A stretch of 64,000 bases of DNA from Arsenophonus sp031446105 (GTDB lineage Bacteria > Pseudomonadota > Gammaproteobacteria > Enterobacterales > Enterobacteriaceae): contig CP132907.1 in assembly GCA_031446105.1 (NCBI GenBank), positions 682,001 to 746,000 of the forward strand, given 5' to 3'. The stretch's first letter is position 1. Each line of letters opens with the position of its first letter. Position numbers and translations under genes: made by a program. This document shows, piece after piece, positions 1 to 7,729 of the stretch. The notes below the pieces were generated by a model. The model was given only the letters and a program-made list of their open reading frames with translations. It did not search any database and was not told the DNA's origin.

Positions 1-36
1 GACAATACCTTTTAAAATACGAATTTTATTACTCAT
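1..36 (-). CDS. rpsQ: 30S ribosomal protein S17, N-terminal fragment (runs off the window)
   Basis: The reverse strand from 36 reads MSNKIRILKGIV, matching the start of E. coli S17 (MTDKIRTLQGRV). S17 is a primary 16S-binding protein of the small subunit. Only 12 codons lie inside the window. Its ATG overlaps the rpmC stop by one base (TAATG), implying translational coupling at the distal end of the S10 operon. Identity is based on this short match plus the expected position after rpmC. Confidence 0.85.
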   Translation of the reverse strand, partial: MSNKIRILKGIV

Positions 37-227
37 TATACACTCACTTTTTCAGTTAACAAAGTTTTAATCCGTGCAATATGACGACGTATTTGTTTTA
101 ATAAATGAGATTGTTTTAATTGACCACTTTTTAACTGCATAGTTAAGTTAAATTTTTCACGTATTAAATTTAGCAATTCTATTTTTAAATCTTCAATATT
201 TTTTTTTCGTAATTTTTTTGATTTCAT
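36..227 (-). CDS. rpmC: 50S ribosomal protein L29
   Basis: 63 residues, the same length as E. coli L29, with the conserved block SGQLKQSHLLKQIRRHIAR (residues 34-52) recognisable almost unchanged. L29 sits beside L23 at the peptide exit tunnel. The gene lies between rplP and rpsQ as in the S10 operon. The ATG overlaps the rplP stop by one base (TAATG), and its own stop overlaps the rpsQ start in the same way, so translation is probably coupled along this stretch. It is rich in Lys and Asn, as expected under AT pressure. Confidence 0.97.
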   Translation of the reverse strand: MKSKKLRKKNIEDLKIELLNLIREKFNLTMQLKSGQLKQSHLLKQIRRHIARIKTLLTEKVSV

Positions 228-637
228 TACATTACCGTTTTAGTTACAAAAATAGTTTTAATTGGTAATTTTGCTGCAGCTAATTTAAATGCTTCACGGG
301 CTAAATCTTCAGAAACACCATCTATTTCATAAAGAATTTTCCCAGGTTGAGCTAAAGCAACCCAATATTCTACATTACCTTTACCTTTTCCCATACGAAC
401 TTCTAGTGGTTTTTCAGTGATAGGTTTATCTGGAAATATACGAATCCAAATTTTTCCCTCACGTTTAACACTCCGTGTCATAGCACGACGAGCTGATTCA
501 ATTTGACGTGCAGTTATCCGTCCACGATTTACTGCTTTCATACCAAAAGAACCAAAACTAACATCTGTACCTTTAGCAAAACCACGATTACGACCTTTTT
601 GCATCTTACGAAATTTTGTGCGTTTTGGCTGTAGCAT
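227..637 (-). CDS. rplP: 50S ribosomal protein L16
   Basis: 136 residues, the E. coli length, starting MLQPKRTKFRKMQKGRNRG as in other enterobacteria, so the start is secure. L16 helps position tRNA at the A site and binds 23S rRNA and 5S rRNA. A good Shine-Dalgarno (AAGGAG, about 10 bases upstream of the ATG) is present but lies inside the rpsC reading frame, because rpsC here runs 32 bases into rplP. The stop overlaps the rpmC start. Confidence 0.98.
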   Translation of the reverse strand: MLQPKRTKFRKMQKGRNRGFAKGTDVSFGSFGMKAVNRGRITARQIESARRAMTRSVKREGKIWIRIFPDKPITEKPLEVRMGKGKGNVEYWVALAQPGKILYEIDGVSEDLAREAFKLAAAKLPIKTIFVTKTVM

Positions 638-1370
638 CCGAGCGATTCTCCTTACGTGTAGACCTTATGTTACGTATAGACTTTATATTATTATTTTTTA
701 ATTTAAATGGTAAATTTTTTGCTTGTTTTAAAACAGTCATACCATCTAAAATTTCACCTTTAAAAATCCAAACTTTTACCCCAAGCACACCATAAGTAGT
801 TTTTGCTTCAGCAGTATTGTAATCAATTTCAGCACGTAAGGTATGTAATGGTACACGACCTTCACGATACCATTCAGTTCTTGCAATTTCAGCGCCACCT
901 AAGCGACCACTAACTTCTACTTTTATACCTTTTGCGCCTAAACGAATAGCATTTTGTACTGCGCGTTTCATAGCACGACGAAACATAACACGCCTTTCAA
1001 GTTGCAAAGCAATACTGTAAGCCACTAATTTTGCATCTAATTCAGGTCTACGTACTTCAGAAATGTTAATTTGTGCTGGAACTCTAGTAATATAGGATAT
1101 TTTTTTGCGCAATTTTTCAACATCTTCACCTTTTTTACCTATAACAATACCAGGACGAGCAGTATGAATAGTTACACGAATGCTTTTTGCAGGACGTTCT
1201 ATTTCAATACGTGAAATAGATGCTTTTACTAATTCTTTATTTAAATACTTACGTACTTGAAAATCACTATATAGGTTATCAGCAAATTCTTTTGTATTCG
1301 CATACCAAGTAGAATTCCAATGTTTGATAATACCTAACCGAAGTCCATTAGGATGTACTTTCTGACCCAT
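606..1370 (-). CDS. rpsC: 30S ribosomal protein S3 with an unusual C-terminal extension
   Basis: I chose the start at MGQKVHPNGLRLGI, which matches the conserved S3 N-terminus; an upstream in-frame ATG at 1385 is not supported by the family. That gives 254 residues against 233 in E. coli. The KH domain (IVIGKKGEDVEKLRKKI) and the C-terminal RNA-binding domain are intact. S3 lines the mRNA entry tunnel. The tail is odd: near CGTAAGGAG the normal stop is missing and the frame continues through the rplP Shine-Dalgarno and 32 bases into rplP, adding about 14 residues (ENRSDATAKTHKIS). Compared with the E. coli junction, this looks like a 4-base deletion that removed the stop. Confidence 0.95.
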   Translation of the reverse strand: MGQKVHPNGLRLGIIKHWNSTWYANTKEFADNLYSDFQVRKYLNKELVKASISRIEIERPAKSIRVTIHTARPGIVIGKKGEDVEKLRKKISYITRVPAQINISEVRRPELDAKLVAYSIALQLERRVMFRRAMKRAVQNAIRLGAKGIKVEVSGRLGGAEIARTEWYREGRVPLHTLRAEIDYNTAEAKTTYGVLGVKVWIFKGEILDGMTVLKQAKNLPFKLKNNNIKSIRNIRSTRKENRSDATAKTHKIS

Positions 1371-1394
1371 TGCTTTTTTCTCCAAAAAAGTGTC

Positions 1395-1727
1395 TTAATT
1401 ATCAGATACTACTATAGTAACATGACTTGTACGTTTTAAAATACGATCAGCCCTCCCTTTAGCACGAGGCATAATACGTTTCATTGTAGAACCTTCATTT
1501 ACAAAAATTTTTTTTACTTTTAAATCATCAATATCAGCACCGTTGTTATGTTCAGCATTAGCAATAGCAGACTCAAGAACTTTTTTTACTAAACTAGCAG
1601 CTTTTTTATTAGTATAATTTAAAATTTCAATAGCTTTAAATACCTTTTGTCCACGAATTAAATCTGCTACTAAACGAATCTTCTGAGCAGAAGAACGTGC
1701 ATATCGGTGCATAGCAGTAGTTTCCAT
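1395..1727 (-). CDS. rplV: 50S ribosomal protein L22
   Basis: 110 residues, equal to E. coli L22. The N-terminal motif HRYARSSAQKIRLVADLIRG and the tunnel-lining beta-hairpin region near the C-terminus (PRAKGRADRILKRTSH) are conserved. L22 lines the nascent peptide exit tunnel and contacts all 23S domains. It lies between rpsS and rpsC, 15 bases after the rpsS stop, in the standard S10 operon order. Confidence 0.98.
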   Translation of the reverse strand: METTAMHRYARSSAQKIRLVADLIRGQKVFKAIEILNYTNKKAASLVKKVLESAIANAEHNNGADIDDLKVKKIFVNEGSTMKRIMPRAKGRADRILKRTSHVTIVVSDN

Positions 1728-1742
1728 TACTTTAAACCTTTT

Positions 1743-2021
1743 TTAACGTTTTTTTACTTTTTTATCAGCTATATGACCACGATAAGTACGTGTAGGTGAA
1801 AATTCACCTAATTTATGACCAACCATATCATCAGTAACATACACTGGAATATGTTGACGACCATTATGAACAGCAATAGTTAACCCAATCATATTTGGAA
1901 AAATTGTTGACCGACGTGACCAAGTTTTCATTGGTTTTTTATCGCCGCTTTTTAATGCTTTTTCTACCTTTTTTAATAAATGTACATCAATAAAAGGGCC
2001 TTTTTTAAGAGAACGTGGCAT
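1743..2021 (-). CDS. rpsS: 30S ribosomal protein S19
   Basis: 92 residues, as in E. coli, beginning MPRSLKKGPFIDVHLLKKV. The highly conserved stretch HKLGEFSPTRTYRGH near the C-terminus is intact. S19 sits in the head of the small subunit next to S13 and contacts A-site tRNA. It follows rplB by a short spacer that holds a GAGGA Shine-Dalgarno. Confidence 0.98.
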   Translation of the reverse strand: MPRSLKKGPFIDVHLLKKVEKALKSGDKKPMKTWSRRSTIFPNMIGLTIAVHNGRQHIPVYVTDDMVGHKLGEFSPTRTYRGHIADKKVKKR

Positions 2022-2038
2022 AATTGTTATCCTCTAAA

Positions 2039-2863
2039 TTATTTTTTAGAACGATGATGTATTATATATTTATCAGTACGTTTATTTTTTCTAGTTTTTT
2101 TTCCTTTTGTTTGCAATCCCCATGGAGTTACAGGATGTTTACCAAAATTTCGACCCTCACCACCACCATGAGGATGATCCACTGGATTCATTGCTGTACC
2201 ACGAACTTTAGGTCTAATACCACGCCAACGATTAGCACCCGCTTTACCAAAAATACGCAACATATGTTCTACATTACCAACTTCACCTAATGTAGCCCGA
2301 CAATTAGATAATATTTTTCTTATTTCTCCAGAACGTAAACGAACAGTTACATAGCTATTTTCTCTTGCAATAATTTGCATATAAGCACCAGCTGAACGAG
2401 CTAACTGTCCACCTTTACCTGGTTTTAGTTCAACATTATGAACAGTGGAACCTATTGGAATATTACGCATAGGTAAACTATTACCTATTTTTATTGTTGC
2501 ATTTGTACCTGATTCAATAATATCACCAATTTTTAAATTTTTTGGCGCTAAAATATAACGACGCTCGCCATCTTTATATAAAAGTAATGCAATATTTGCA
2601 GAACGATTTGGGTCATATTCTATTCGTTCAACAGTACTTTTAATTCCATCTTTTTTGCGTTGAAAATCTATTAAACGATAATGCTGTTTATGACCACCAC
2701 CAATATGACGTGTAGTAATACGTCCATTATTATTACGTCCACCAGTTTTTTTATTTTTTTTTAATAATGGAGAATAAGGTGCACCTTTATATAATTCGGG
2801 ATTAATAATTTTAACTACATGGCGACGACCAGGAGATGTAGGTTTACATTTAACAACTACCAT
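2039..2863 (-). CDS. rplB: 50S ribosomal protein L2
   Basis: 274 residues (273 in E. coli), with the family N-terminus MVVVKCKPTSPGRRHVVKI. The DHPHGGGEGRN signature containing the conserved His needed for peptidyl transferase activity is intact, as is the Lys/Arg-rich C-terminal tail. L2 is a core 23S-binding protein needed for subunit association. It lies between rplW and rpsS in the S10 operon. Confidence 0.98.
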   Translation of the reverse strand: MVVVKCKPTSPGRRHVVKIINPELYKGAPYSPLLKKNKKTGGRNNNGRITTRHIGGGHKQHYRLIDFQRKKDGIKSTVERIEYDPNRSANIALLLYKDGERRYILAPKNLKIGDIIESGTNATIKIGNSLPMRNIPIGSTVHNVELKPGKGGQLARSAGAYMQIIARENSYVTVRLRSGEIRKILSNCRATLGEVGNVEHMLRIFGKAGANRWRGIRPKVRGTAMNPVDHPHGGGEGRNFGKHPVTPWGLQTKGKKTRKNKRTDKYIIHHRSKK

Positions 2864-2884
2864 AAATTTTTATATTCCTCAAAC

Positions 2885-3190
2885 TTATTGTGTGCTACCA
2901 ATAAAATCAATTTTTTGTCCTTCCTTTAAAGTAACGTAAGCTTTTTTCCAAGATTTCTTACAACTTCTTTTTTTTTGACCATGAGATTTTATTTTTCCCT
3001 TAACTAACAAGGTATTTACATTTTTTACTTCAACTTCAAATATTTTATGTATTGCACATTTAATTTTTGATTTTGTAGCATCTCTAGCAACTTTAAGAAC
3101 AATAGTATTATTTTTTTTTATTGCAATAGAAGCTTTTTCAGAAACATGTGGTGCACATAATATTTTTAATAATAATTCTTCACGATTCAT
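2885..3190 (-). CDS. rplW: 50S ribosomal protein L23
   Basis: 101 residues (100 in E. coli). N-terminal MNREELLLKILCAPHVSEKAS matches the family motif for 23S domain III binding. L23 forms the docking site for trigger factor and SRP at the tunnel exit. The start overlaps the rplD stop in an ATGA arrangement (3187-3190), so translation is probably coupled to rplD. Confidence 0.96.
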   Translation of the reverse strand: MNREELLLKILCAPHVSEKASIAIKKNNTIVLKVARDATKSKIKCAIHKIFEVEVKNVNTLLVKGKIKSHGQKKRSCKKSWKKAYVTLKEGQKIDFIGSTQ

Positions 3191-3792
3191 GCCAGTATCT
3201 CTTCAGTTTTTTTTACTGCATCAACAGTTATAATAACGTTATCAAAAGAAATCAAACTAACAGGATCAATTTTTTTTACATCACAAATATTAACTTTATA
3301 TAAATTTCTGGCTGCTAAAAATAAATTTTTATCAAAATTATTCGTAATAATTAATACTTTATATAAATTCATATCTTGTAATTTTTTTAATAAAAGCTTG
3401 GTTTTTGGCTCTAATATCATAAATTTTTTCACAACTGTTAAACGATTTTGACGTAATAATTCAGAAAAAATACTTCTTAAAGCAGCTCGATACATTTTTT
3501 TATTTATTTTTTGAATATGATCCTGTGGTTTTGAAGCAAAAGTCATTCCACCAGAACGCCAAATTGGGCTTCTTATTGAACCAACACGCGCGCGACCAGT
3601 GCCTTTTTGACGCCATGGTTTTTTACCAGAACCCGAGACCTCAGAACGATTTTTCTGAGATTTTGTACCTTGACGAGCACCAGCTAAATAAGCAACAATT
3701 ACTTGATGAATCAATGCATTATTAAAATTATGTCCAAAGATAGTTTCAGAAACAAGCAGTGTGCTTTTTTCGCCTTTTATTACCAATTCCAT
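3187..3792 (-). CDS. rplD: 50S ribosomal protein L4
   Basis: 201 residues, identical in length to E. coli L4. The extended tunnel loop (KKPWRQKGTGRARVGSIRSP) is well conserved. Besides its structural role, E. coli L4 represses its own S10 operon by promoting transcription termination and blocking translation in the rpsJ leader. The leader here has a possible stem-loop (4889-4920), but whether autoregulation survives is unknown. The start is preceded by GGAG. Confidence 0.97.
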   Translation of the reverse strand: MELVIKGEKSTLLVSETIFGHNFNNALIHQVIVAYLAGARQGTKSQKNRSEVSGSGKKPWRQKGTGRARVGSIRSPIWRSGGMTFASKPQDHIQKINKKMYRAALRSIFSELLRQNRLTVVKKFMILEPKTKLLLKKLQDMNLYKVLIITNNFDKNLFLAARNLYKVNICDVKKIDPVSLISFDNVIITVDAVKKTEEILA

Positions 3793-3809
3793 TACTATCT
3801 CCTAAACAT

Positions 3810-4439
3810 TTATGATTTAATTGCTTCTTTTACAATTACATTACTGCCAATAGCACCAGGTATACCGCCTTTAACTAGAATTAAATTACGTGCAGAATCA
3901 ACATGTATTACAGATAAACTTTGAATTGTTACACGTTCATTGCCTAAATGACCTGCCATTTTTTTTCCCTTAAACACTTTACCAGGAGTTTGATTTTGAC
4001 CAATAGAACCAGGAACACGATGTGATAATGAATTTCCATGGCTAGCATCTTGAGTATGAAAATTCCAACGTTTTACCGTACCAGAAAAACCTTTTCCTTT
4101 GGAAATTCCAACAACATCTACTTTTTTTATATCAGAAAAAAAATCAACAGTGATTTTTTGGCCTAAAATAAACTCTTTATTTGAATTTGTTTTAAATTCC
4201 CGTAAAATTCTACCAGCTTCAGTACCGGATTTCATAAAATGCCCAATCTCAGATTTTTTTAAGCGACTTGATTTTTTGCTACCTGTGGTAACCTGAACTG
4301 CATTATAACCATCTTTATCTAAACTCTTAATTTGAGTTACGCGATTATTTTCGATTTGGATAACAGTTACAGGTACAGAAACGCCATTTTCATTAAAAAT
4401 ACGTGTCATTCCTATTTTTTTTCCAATTAAACCAATCAT
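3810..4439 (-). CDS. rplC: 50S ribosomal protein L3
   Basis: I place the start at MIGLIGKKIGMTRIF, which gives 209 residues exactly as in E. coli. An upstream in-frame ATG at 4472 would add 11 non-conserved residues. The central loop that reaches the peptidyl transferase centre (HRVPGSIGQNQTPGKVFKGK) is intact, including the Gln that is N5-methylated in E. coli. L3 is one of two assembly-initiator proteins of the large subunit. Confidence 0.97.
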   Translation of the reverse strand: MIGLIGKKIGMTRIFNENGVSVPVTVIQIENNRVTQIKSLDKDGYNAVQVTTGSKKSSRLKKSEIGHFMKSGTEAGRILREFKTNSNKEFILGQKITVDFFSDIKKVDVVGISKGKGFSGTVKRWNFHTQDASHGNSLSHRVPGSIGQNQTPGKVFKGKKMAGHLGNERVTIQSLSVIHVDSARNLILVKGGIPGAIGSNVIVKEAIKS

Positions 4440-4491
4440 TTGCTTTAACCTCTTAATTGATTTTTTATGCACATTTTTTACTTAAGTTTAT

Positions 4492-4803
4492 TTAATCTAA
4501 ACTAATTTGTACATCTACACCTGCTGCCAAATCTAAACGCATCAAAGCATCAACAGTTTTTTCAGTTGGTTCTACTATATCGACTAAACGCTTATGGGTA
4601 CGAATTTCATACTGATCACGTGCATCTTTATTCACATGAGGCGAAATAAGAACTGTAAAACGTTCTTTACGTGTTGGCAATGGAATTGGACCACGAACTT
4701 GAGCACCGGTTCTTTTAGCGGTTTGAACAATTTCAACAGTGGATTGATCAATTAAACGATGATCAAAAGCTTTTAACCTAATACGAATTCTTTGGTTCTG
4801 CAT
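4492..4803 (-). CDS. rpsJ: 30S ribosomal protein S10
   Basis: The start at MQNQRIRIRLKAFDHRLIDQ gives 103 residues, the E. coli length. The longer in-frame extension upstream to 4935 is AT-rich leader. A GGAGT Shine-Dalgarno lies about 10 bases upstream of the chosen ATG. S10 is part of the 30S head and, as NusE, joins NusB at boxA in antitermination of rrn transcription; a boxA is present in the rrn operon of this window. It is the first gene of the S10 operon. Confidence 0.98.
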   Translation of the reverse strand: MQNQRIRIRLKAFDHRLIDQSTVEIVQTAKRTGAQVRGPIPLPTRKERFTVLISPHVNKDARDQYEIRTHKRLVDIVEPTEKTVDALMRLDLAAGVDVQISLD

Positions 4804-4888
4804 AAGACCAGAACTCCAACTATTTAAAAATATAAAATTATTCCTATTAACTATTTTTAGTTTATAGGGGGAAGAATTATTACTATAC

Positions 4889-4920
4889 ATAACTTCTTTT
4901 AAAAAAAATATTGAAGTTAT
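4889..4920 (-). promoter_or_regulatory. Possible stem-loop in the S10 operon leader
   Basis: Perfect 8-base inverted repeat (ATAACTTC ... GAAGTTAT) with a 16-base AT-only loop, about 85-115 bases upstream of rpsJ. E. coli has several hairpins in its roughly 170-base S10 leader, one being the target of L4 autoregulation. The position is suggestive, but I see no sequence homology to those hairpins, and chance repeats are common in AT-rich DNA. Confidence 0.3.
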
Positions 4921-4987
4921 TAAAATGTAGTTCAATTACTTTAGAGATTTTTTTATAAATATACCTTGAAAATAAAAAAACAAAATT

Positions 4988-5015
4988 ATTATACGTAAAT
5001 ATAAAATAAGAGCAA
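4988..5015 (-). promoter_or_regulatory. Candidate S10 operon promoter
   Basis: A perfect -10 hexamer TATAAT (4993-4988) stands 16 bases downstream of TTGCTC (5015-5010), a weak -35 matching three of six positions. The implied transcript start gives a leader of roughly 175 bases before rpsJ, close to the E. coli S10 leader length. Such hexamers are easy to find in A/T DNA, so this is a candidate only. Confidence 0.45.
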
Positions 5016-5966
5016 GTTATAGATTTTAAATTAAATTTTATTATTTACAAATAAATTCATATTTTTTTTAAAAAATGTTACACAATAATTTAAAAATTAC
5101 ATAAAAATATAGAATCATAAAATTTATGTACTTTAAAAAAATATTATTATTTATGATACTTTATATTAAAAATTTTTTATGGTTACGCTTTTATTAATTT
5201 TTTACAATTTACAAAAAAATATTATAACATGTAAAAATATTTATTAAACCTAAAAAATAAATTTATAATAAAAAATAAATTATCATTTTAAGAAAATAAA
5301 AATTTTATATATATTATCTAATAATATATTTATAATATATCTATATAAAAAAACTCAAAAAATTTTTATAAAAAAATTAATATAATAGTTTATTTTTGAT
5401 ATTTTTTAAAATAAAACATTTTTTAAGAAATAATATTAATGATATTTAATTGAATAAAATTTATTTTAATAAATATTTATTTATCCCATATTTATCCCAT
5501 TTAGAAGTTTATTTTGAATAAACTAAATAAAAAATATGTAATATATTTAATGTATTATAAAATAAAAAATATTTTTTACCTTTATAATTATATATTTTTT
5601 TATTTATTGATTATTTTTTTTGATTATATTTTTATAAAAAACTGTATTTTTATTAAATAAAAATAATTTTATAAATATCAAAAATAAAATATATAATATC
5701 AATATTTATAAATAATATAAAATTTTATCTTTTATATTTTATAAATTTCAATAAAACTTATCATAAAATATTATGTATTTAAAAATTTAAAAAATAAATT
5801 TATAATTTTTAATTATTTTTTTATAAATTATTAGAATTTTATAAAAACAATCTAAAATAAAAAAAATACATAAAAAATTACTAAAGATATAAAAAAATAA
5901 ATATATAGTTTTTTATTTTTTTTAAATTTTAAAAATAAAAAATAAACAAAAAATTTTATGCTGTTT
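5016..5966. other. Gene-free AT-rich spacer between the S10 promoter and tRNA-Thr
   Basis: About 950 bases of almost pure A/T with stops in all frames and no recognisable protein similarity. A short tandem repeat containing TTTATCCCATA lies near 5479-5500. In E. coli, tufB follows thrT and tufA lies upstream of the S10 operon. No tuf remnant could be recognised by eye, although the whole rpsJ-tRNA gap (1163 bases) is about the size of a tuf gene. Confidence 0.6.
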
Positions 5967-6045
5967 TGGTGCTGATAGGTAGATTCGAACCACCGACCTC
6001 ATCCTTACCAAGGATGTGCTCTAACCTTTACTGAGCTATATCAGC
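5967..6045 (-). tRNA. thrT: tRNA-Thr (anticodon GGT)
   Basis: Cloverleaf folds by eye: acceptor GCTGATA/TATCAGC, D stem GCTC/GAGC, anticodon stem CATCC/GGATG with loop TTGGTAA, T stem GGTGG/CTACC with TTCGAAT. CCA is encoded (5969-5967). The D loop has 11 bases against 8 in E. coli thrT, still within the canonical maximum. It is the last tRNA of a Tyr-Gly-Thr cluster that in E. coli precedes tufB; the first member, thrU (TGT), is absent here. Confidence 0.97.
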
Positions 6046-6075
6046 AAAATATATTTTTTAAAAACTGTTTTTGTT

Positions 6076-6150
6076 TGGAGCGGGCAGCGGGAATCGAACC
6101 CGCATTATCAGCTTGGAAGGCTGAAATAATAACCATTATACGATACCCGC
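6076..6150 (-). tRNA. glyT: tRNA-Gly (anticodon TCC)
   Basis: Nearly identical to E. coli glyT: acceptor GCGGGTA/TGCCCGC, anticodon loop containing TTCCAA, T arm GCGGGTTCGATTCCCGC, and an encoded CCA (6078-6076). It lies 30 bases upstream of tRNA-Thr and downstream of tRNA-Tyr on the same strand, matching the E. coli tyrU-glyT-thrT order and probably processed from one transcript. Confidence 0.97.
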
Positions 6151-6294
6151 AAAAAATATTTTTTTATCCTGCATTTCACAATATTATCTTTTTTTTAATT
6201 AAGATCATTTATTTTATATAATTAAAAATTTATTATAATATATCTTTATTTTTTAGATAATTTTAAAAGTAAAATTTTAAAATTAAATTGATTA

Positions 6295-6376
6295 TGGTGG
6301 GAGAAGGATTCGAACCTTCGAAGTCCATGACGGCAGATTTACAGTCTGCTCCCTTTAACCACTCGGGAATCCCACC
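6295..6376 (-). tRNA. tyrU: tRNA-Tyr (anticodon GTA), CCA not encoded
   Basis: 82 bases with the long variable arm typical of tRNA-Tyr. The anticodon region ACTGTAAATCTGC and the T arm match E. coli tyrU closely. Acceptor GGTGGGA/TCCCACC with discriminator A (6295). The next three bases read TAA, so the 3' CCA must be added after transcription, unlike E. coli. It is the first tRNA of the cluster, followed after about 140 bases by tRNA-Gly. Confidence 0.97.
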
Positions 6377-6806
6377 ATTTTTAAAATCTATTTTTATATA
6401 AAACTAGCATGTAACTAAAAAATGTACTTAAAATATAAAGATATATTATTTTTTATAAAATATAATTAATTAATGTATAGTATAATTGAAATTATAAATC
6501 ATTTTATTTTAAAAAAAAACAATTTTCAATATAAAAATTGAAATAATTTTTATGTTTTTTGAATGTTTTTCTGTTTTTTATTTTTCTTAAAATAAAAAAG
6601 AATTATTTTACTTGCTAAAAAAATAAAATTTAATCTTTTAAATAATTGTATCATTTATAAAAAAATCTAAAATAAACTAAAAATATAAAAAATTAGAAAA
6701 TTTTTTTATAAAAAAATAAATACTCCTTAATAATAAGATATATTCATTTATAAAAAAATATATTTTTTAATAAAAAAATTATCTGAAATCTAATCCTAAA
6801 AATTAG
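6377..6806. other. AT-rich spacer between tRNA-Tyr and coaA
   Basis: About 430 bases without a gene. It must contain the promoter of the leftward tRNA cluster and that of rightward coaA, but no convincing -35/-10 pair stands out. E. coli thrU (tRNA-Thr TGT), expected next to tyrU, is not found here. Confidence 0.5.
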
Positions 6807-7700
6807 ATGATATTTTATAAAACTCTCTTAACTCAACTATCAAAAAATGCATTATTCAAACTTCAAGGAATATATAAAATTCAAATGAAAAAAATCAATA
6901 AAGTGTATATTTCTGTTGCAAAACTACTGAATTTTTATATAAATTTAAATGCAGATAAAAAAAGTTTTCTAAAAAAATCACCAGATTTAAATACTAATAT
7001 AAATAAAATACCTTATATTATCGGTATAGTAGGAAGTGTTGCAGTAGGCAAAAGTACAACTGCTCATTTTTTACAAAAATTATTAAGCAATGGACCAGAA
7101 CATTACAAAGTTGAACTTATAACAACAGATAGTTTTTTATATCCAAATAAAACTTTACAAAATCGAGGAATAATGCATAAAAAAGGATTCCCTCAATCTT
7201 ATGATACGAAAAATTTCATAAAATTTATATCTGAAATAAAATCAGGCATGAAAAAAATAACAGCTCCAATATATTCACATTTTATTTATGATATTATTCC
7301 AAATAAAAAAAAAATTATTTATCAACCAGATATTCTTATCTTAGAAGGCTTAAATATTCTACAAAATAACATAGATTGCAAATTTACATCACATCATTTT
7401 TTGGTTTCAAATTTTATTGATTTTTTAATTTATCTTGACGCTCCAGAAAATTTATTAAGAAAATGGTATACAAAAAGATTTTTAAAATTTTGCCAAAAAG
7501 CATTTTTTAATTCAGAATCTTATTTTTACCATTATTCAAAATTAAATAAAAAAGAAATAATAAAAATAGCCCAAGTGATATGGAAAAAAATTAATAAAAT
7601 TAATTTAGAAAAAAATATTATACCAACAAGAGATAAAGCAAAATTAATTATTACTAAAAGTAATAATCATGCTATTACAAAAATGCAATTAAAAAAATAA
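6807..7700 (+). CDS. coaA: Pantothenate kinase (type I)
   Basis: CoaA phosphorylates pantothenate, the first and regulated step of CoA synthesis. The P-loop GSVAVGKST (residues 76-84), VELITTDSFLYPN, the YDTKNF region, ITAPIYSHFIYD and DILILEGLN all match E. coli CoaA. At 297 residues it is about 19 shorter than E. coli (316). The N-terminus before LQGIYK is poorly conserved, and a TAG directly precedes the ATG in frame, so the start is at 6807 or further in. No clear Shine-Dalgarno. It converges on birA, as in E. coli near rrnB. Confidence 0.95.
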   Translation: MIFYKTLLTQLSKNALFKLQGIYKIQMKKINKVYISVAKLLNFYINLNADKKSFLKKSPDLNTNINKIPYIIGIVGSVAVGKSTTAHFLQKLLSNGPEHYKVELITTDSFLYPNKTLQNRGIMHKKGFPQSYDTKNFIKFISEIKSGMKKITAPIYSHFIYDIIPNKKKIIYQPDILILEGLNILQNNIDCKFTSHHFLVSNFIDFLIYLDAPENLLRKWYTKRFLKFCQKAFFNSESYFYHYSKLNKKEIIKIAQVIWKKINKINLEKNIIPTRDKAKLIITKSNNHAITKMQLKK

Positions 7701-7707
7701 TTTTATA

Positions 7708-7729
7708 TTCTTAAATTGGTTTTTAAGAA
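7708..7729. terminator. Inverted repeat between convergent coaA and birA
   Basis: Perfect 8-base arms TTCTTAAA / TTTAAGAA with a 6-base loop, covering the birA stop codon and lying just after the coaA stop. The position between convergent genes suits a bidirectional terminator, but the stem is AT-only and weak and there is no long T tract. Low confidence. Confidence 0.3.

Noticed and set aside
2024..2290. 88-codon frame opposite rplB
   Set aside because: Antisense shadow of rplB. Similar shadows opposite rplD, rplC, murB, dnaA, sapC and glmS were also left out.
5016..5966. A decayed tuf gene in the rpsJ-tRNA gap
   Set aside because: Size and position fit, but no Tu motif (for example the P-loop or NKxD) could be recognised in any frame, so it is only raised as a hypothesis, not called as a pseudogene.
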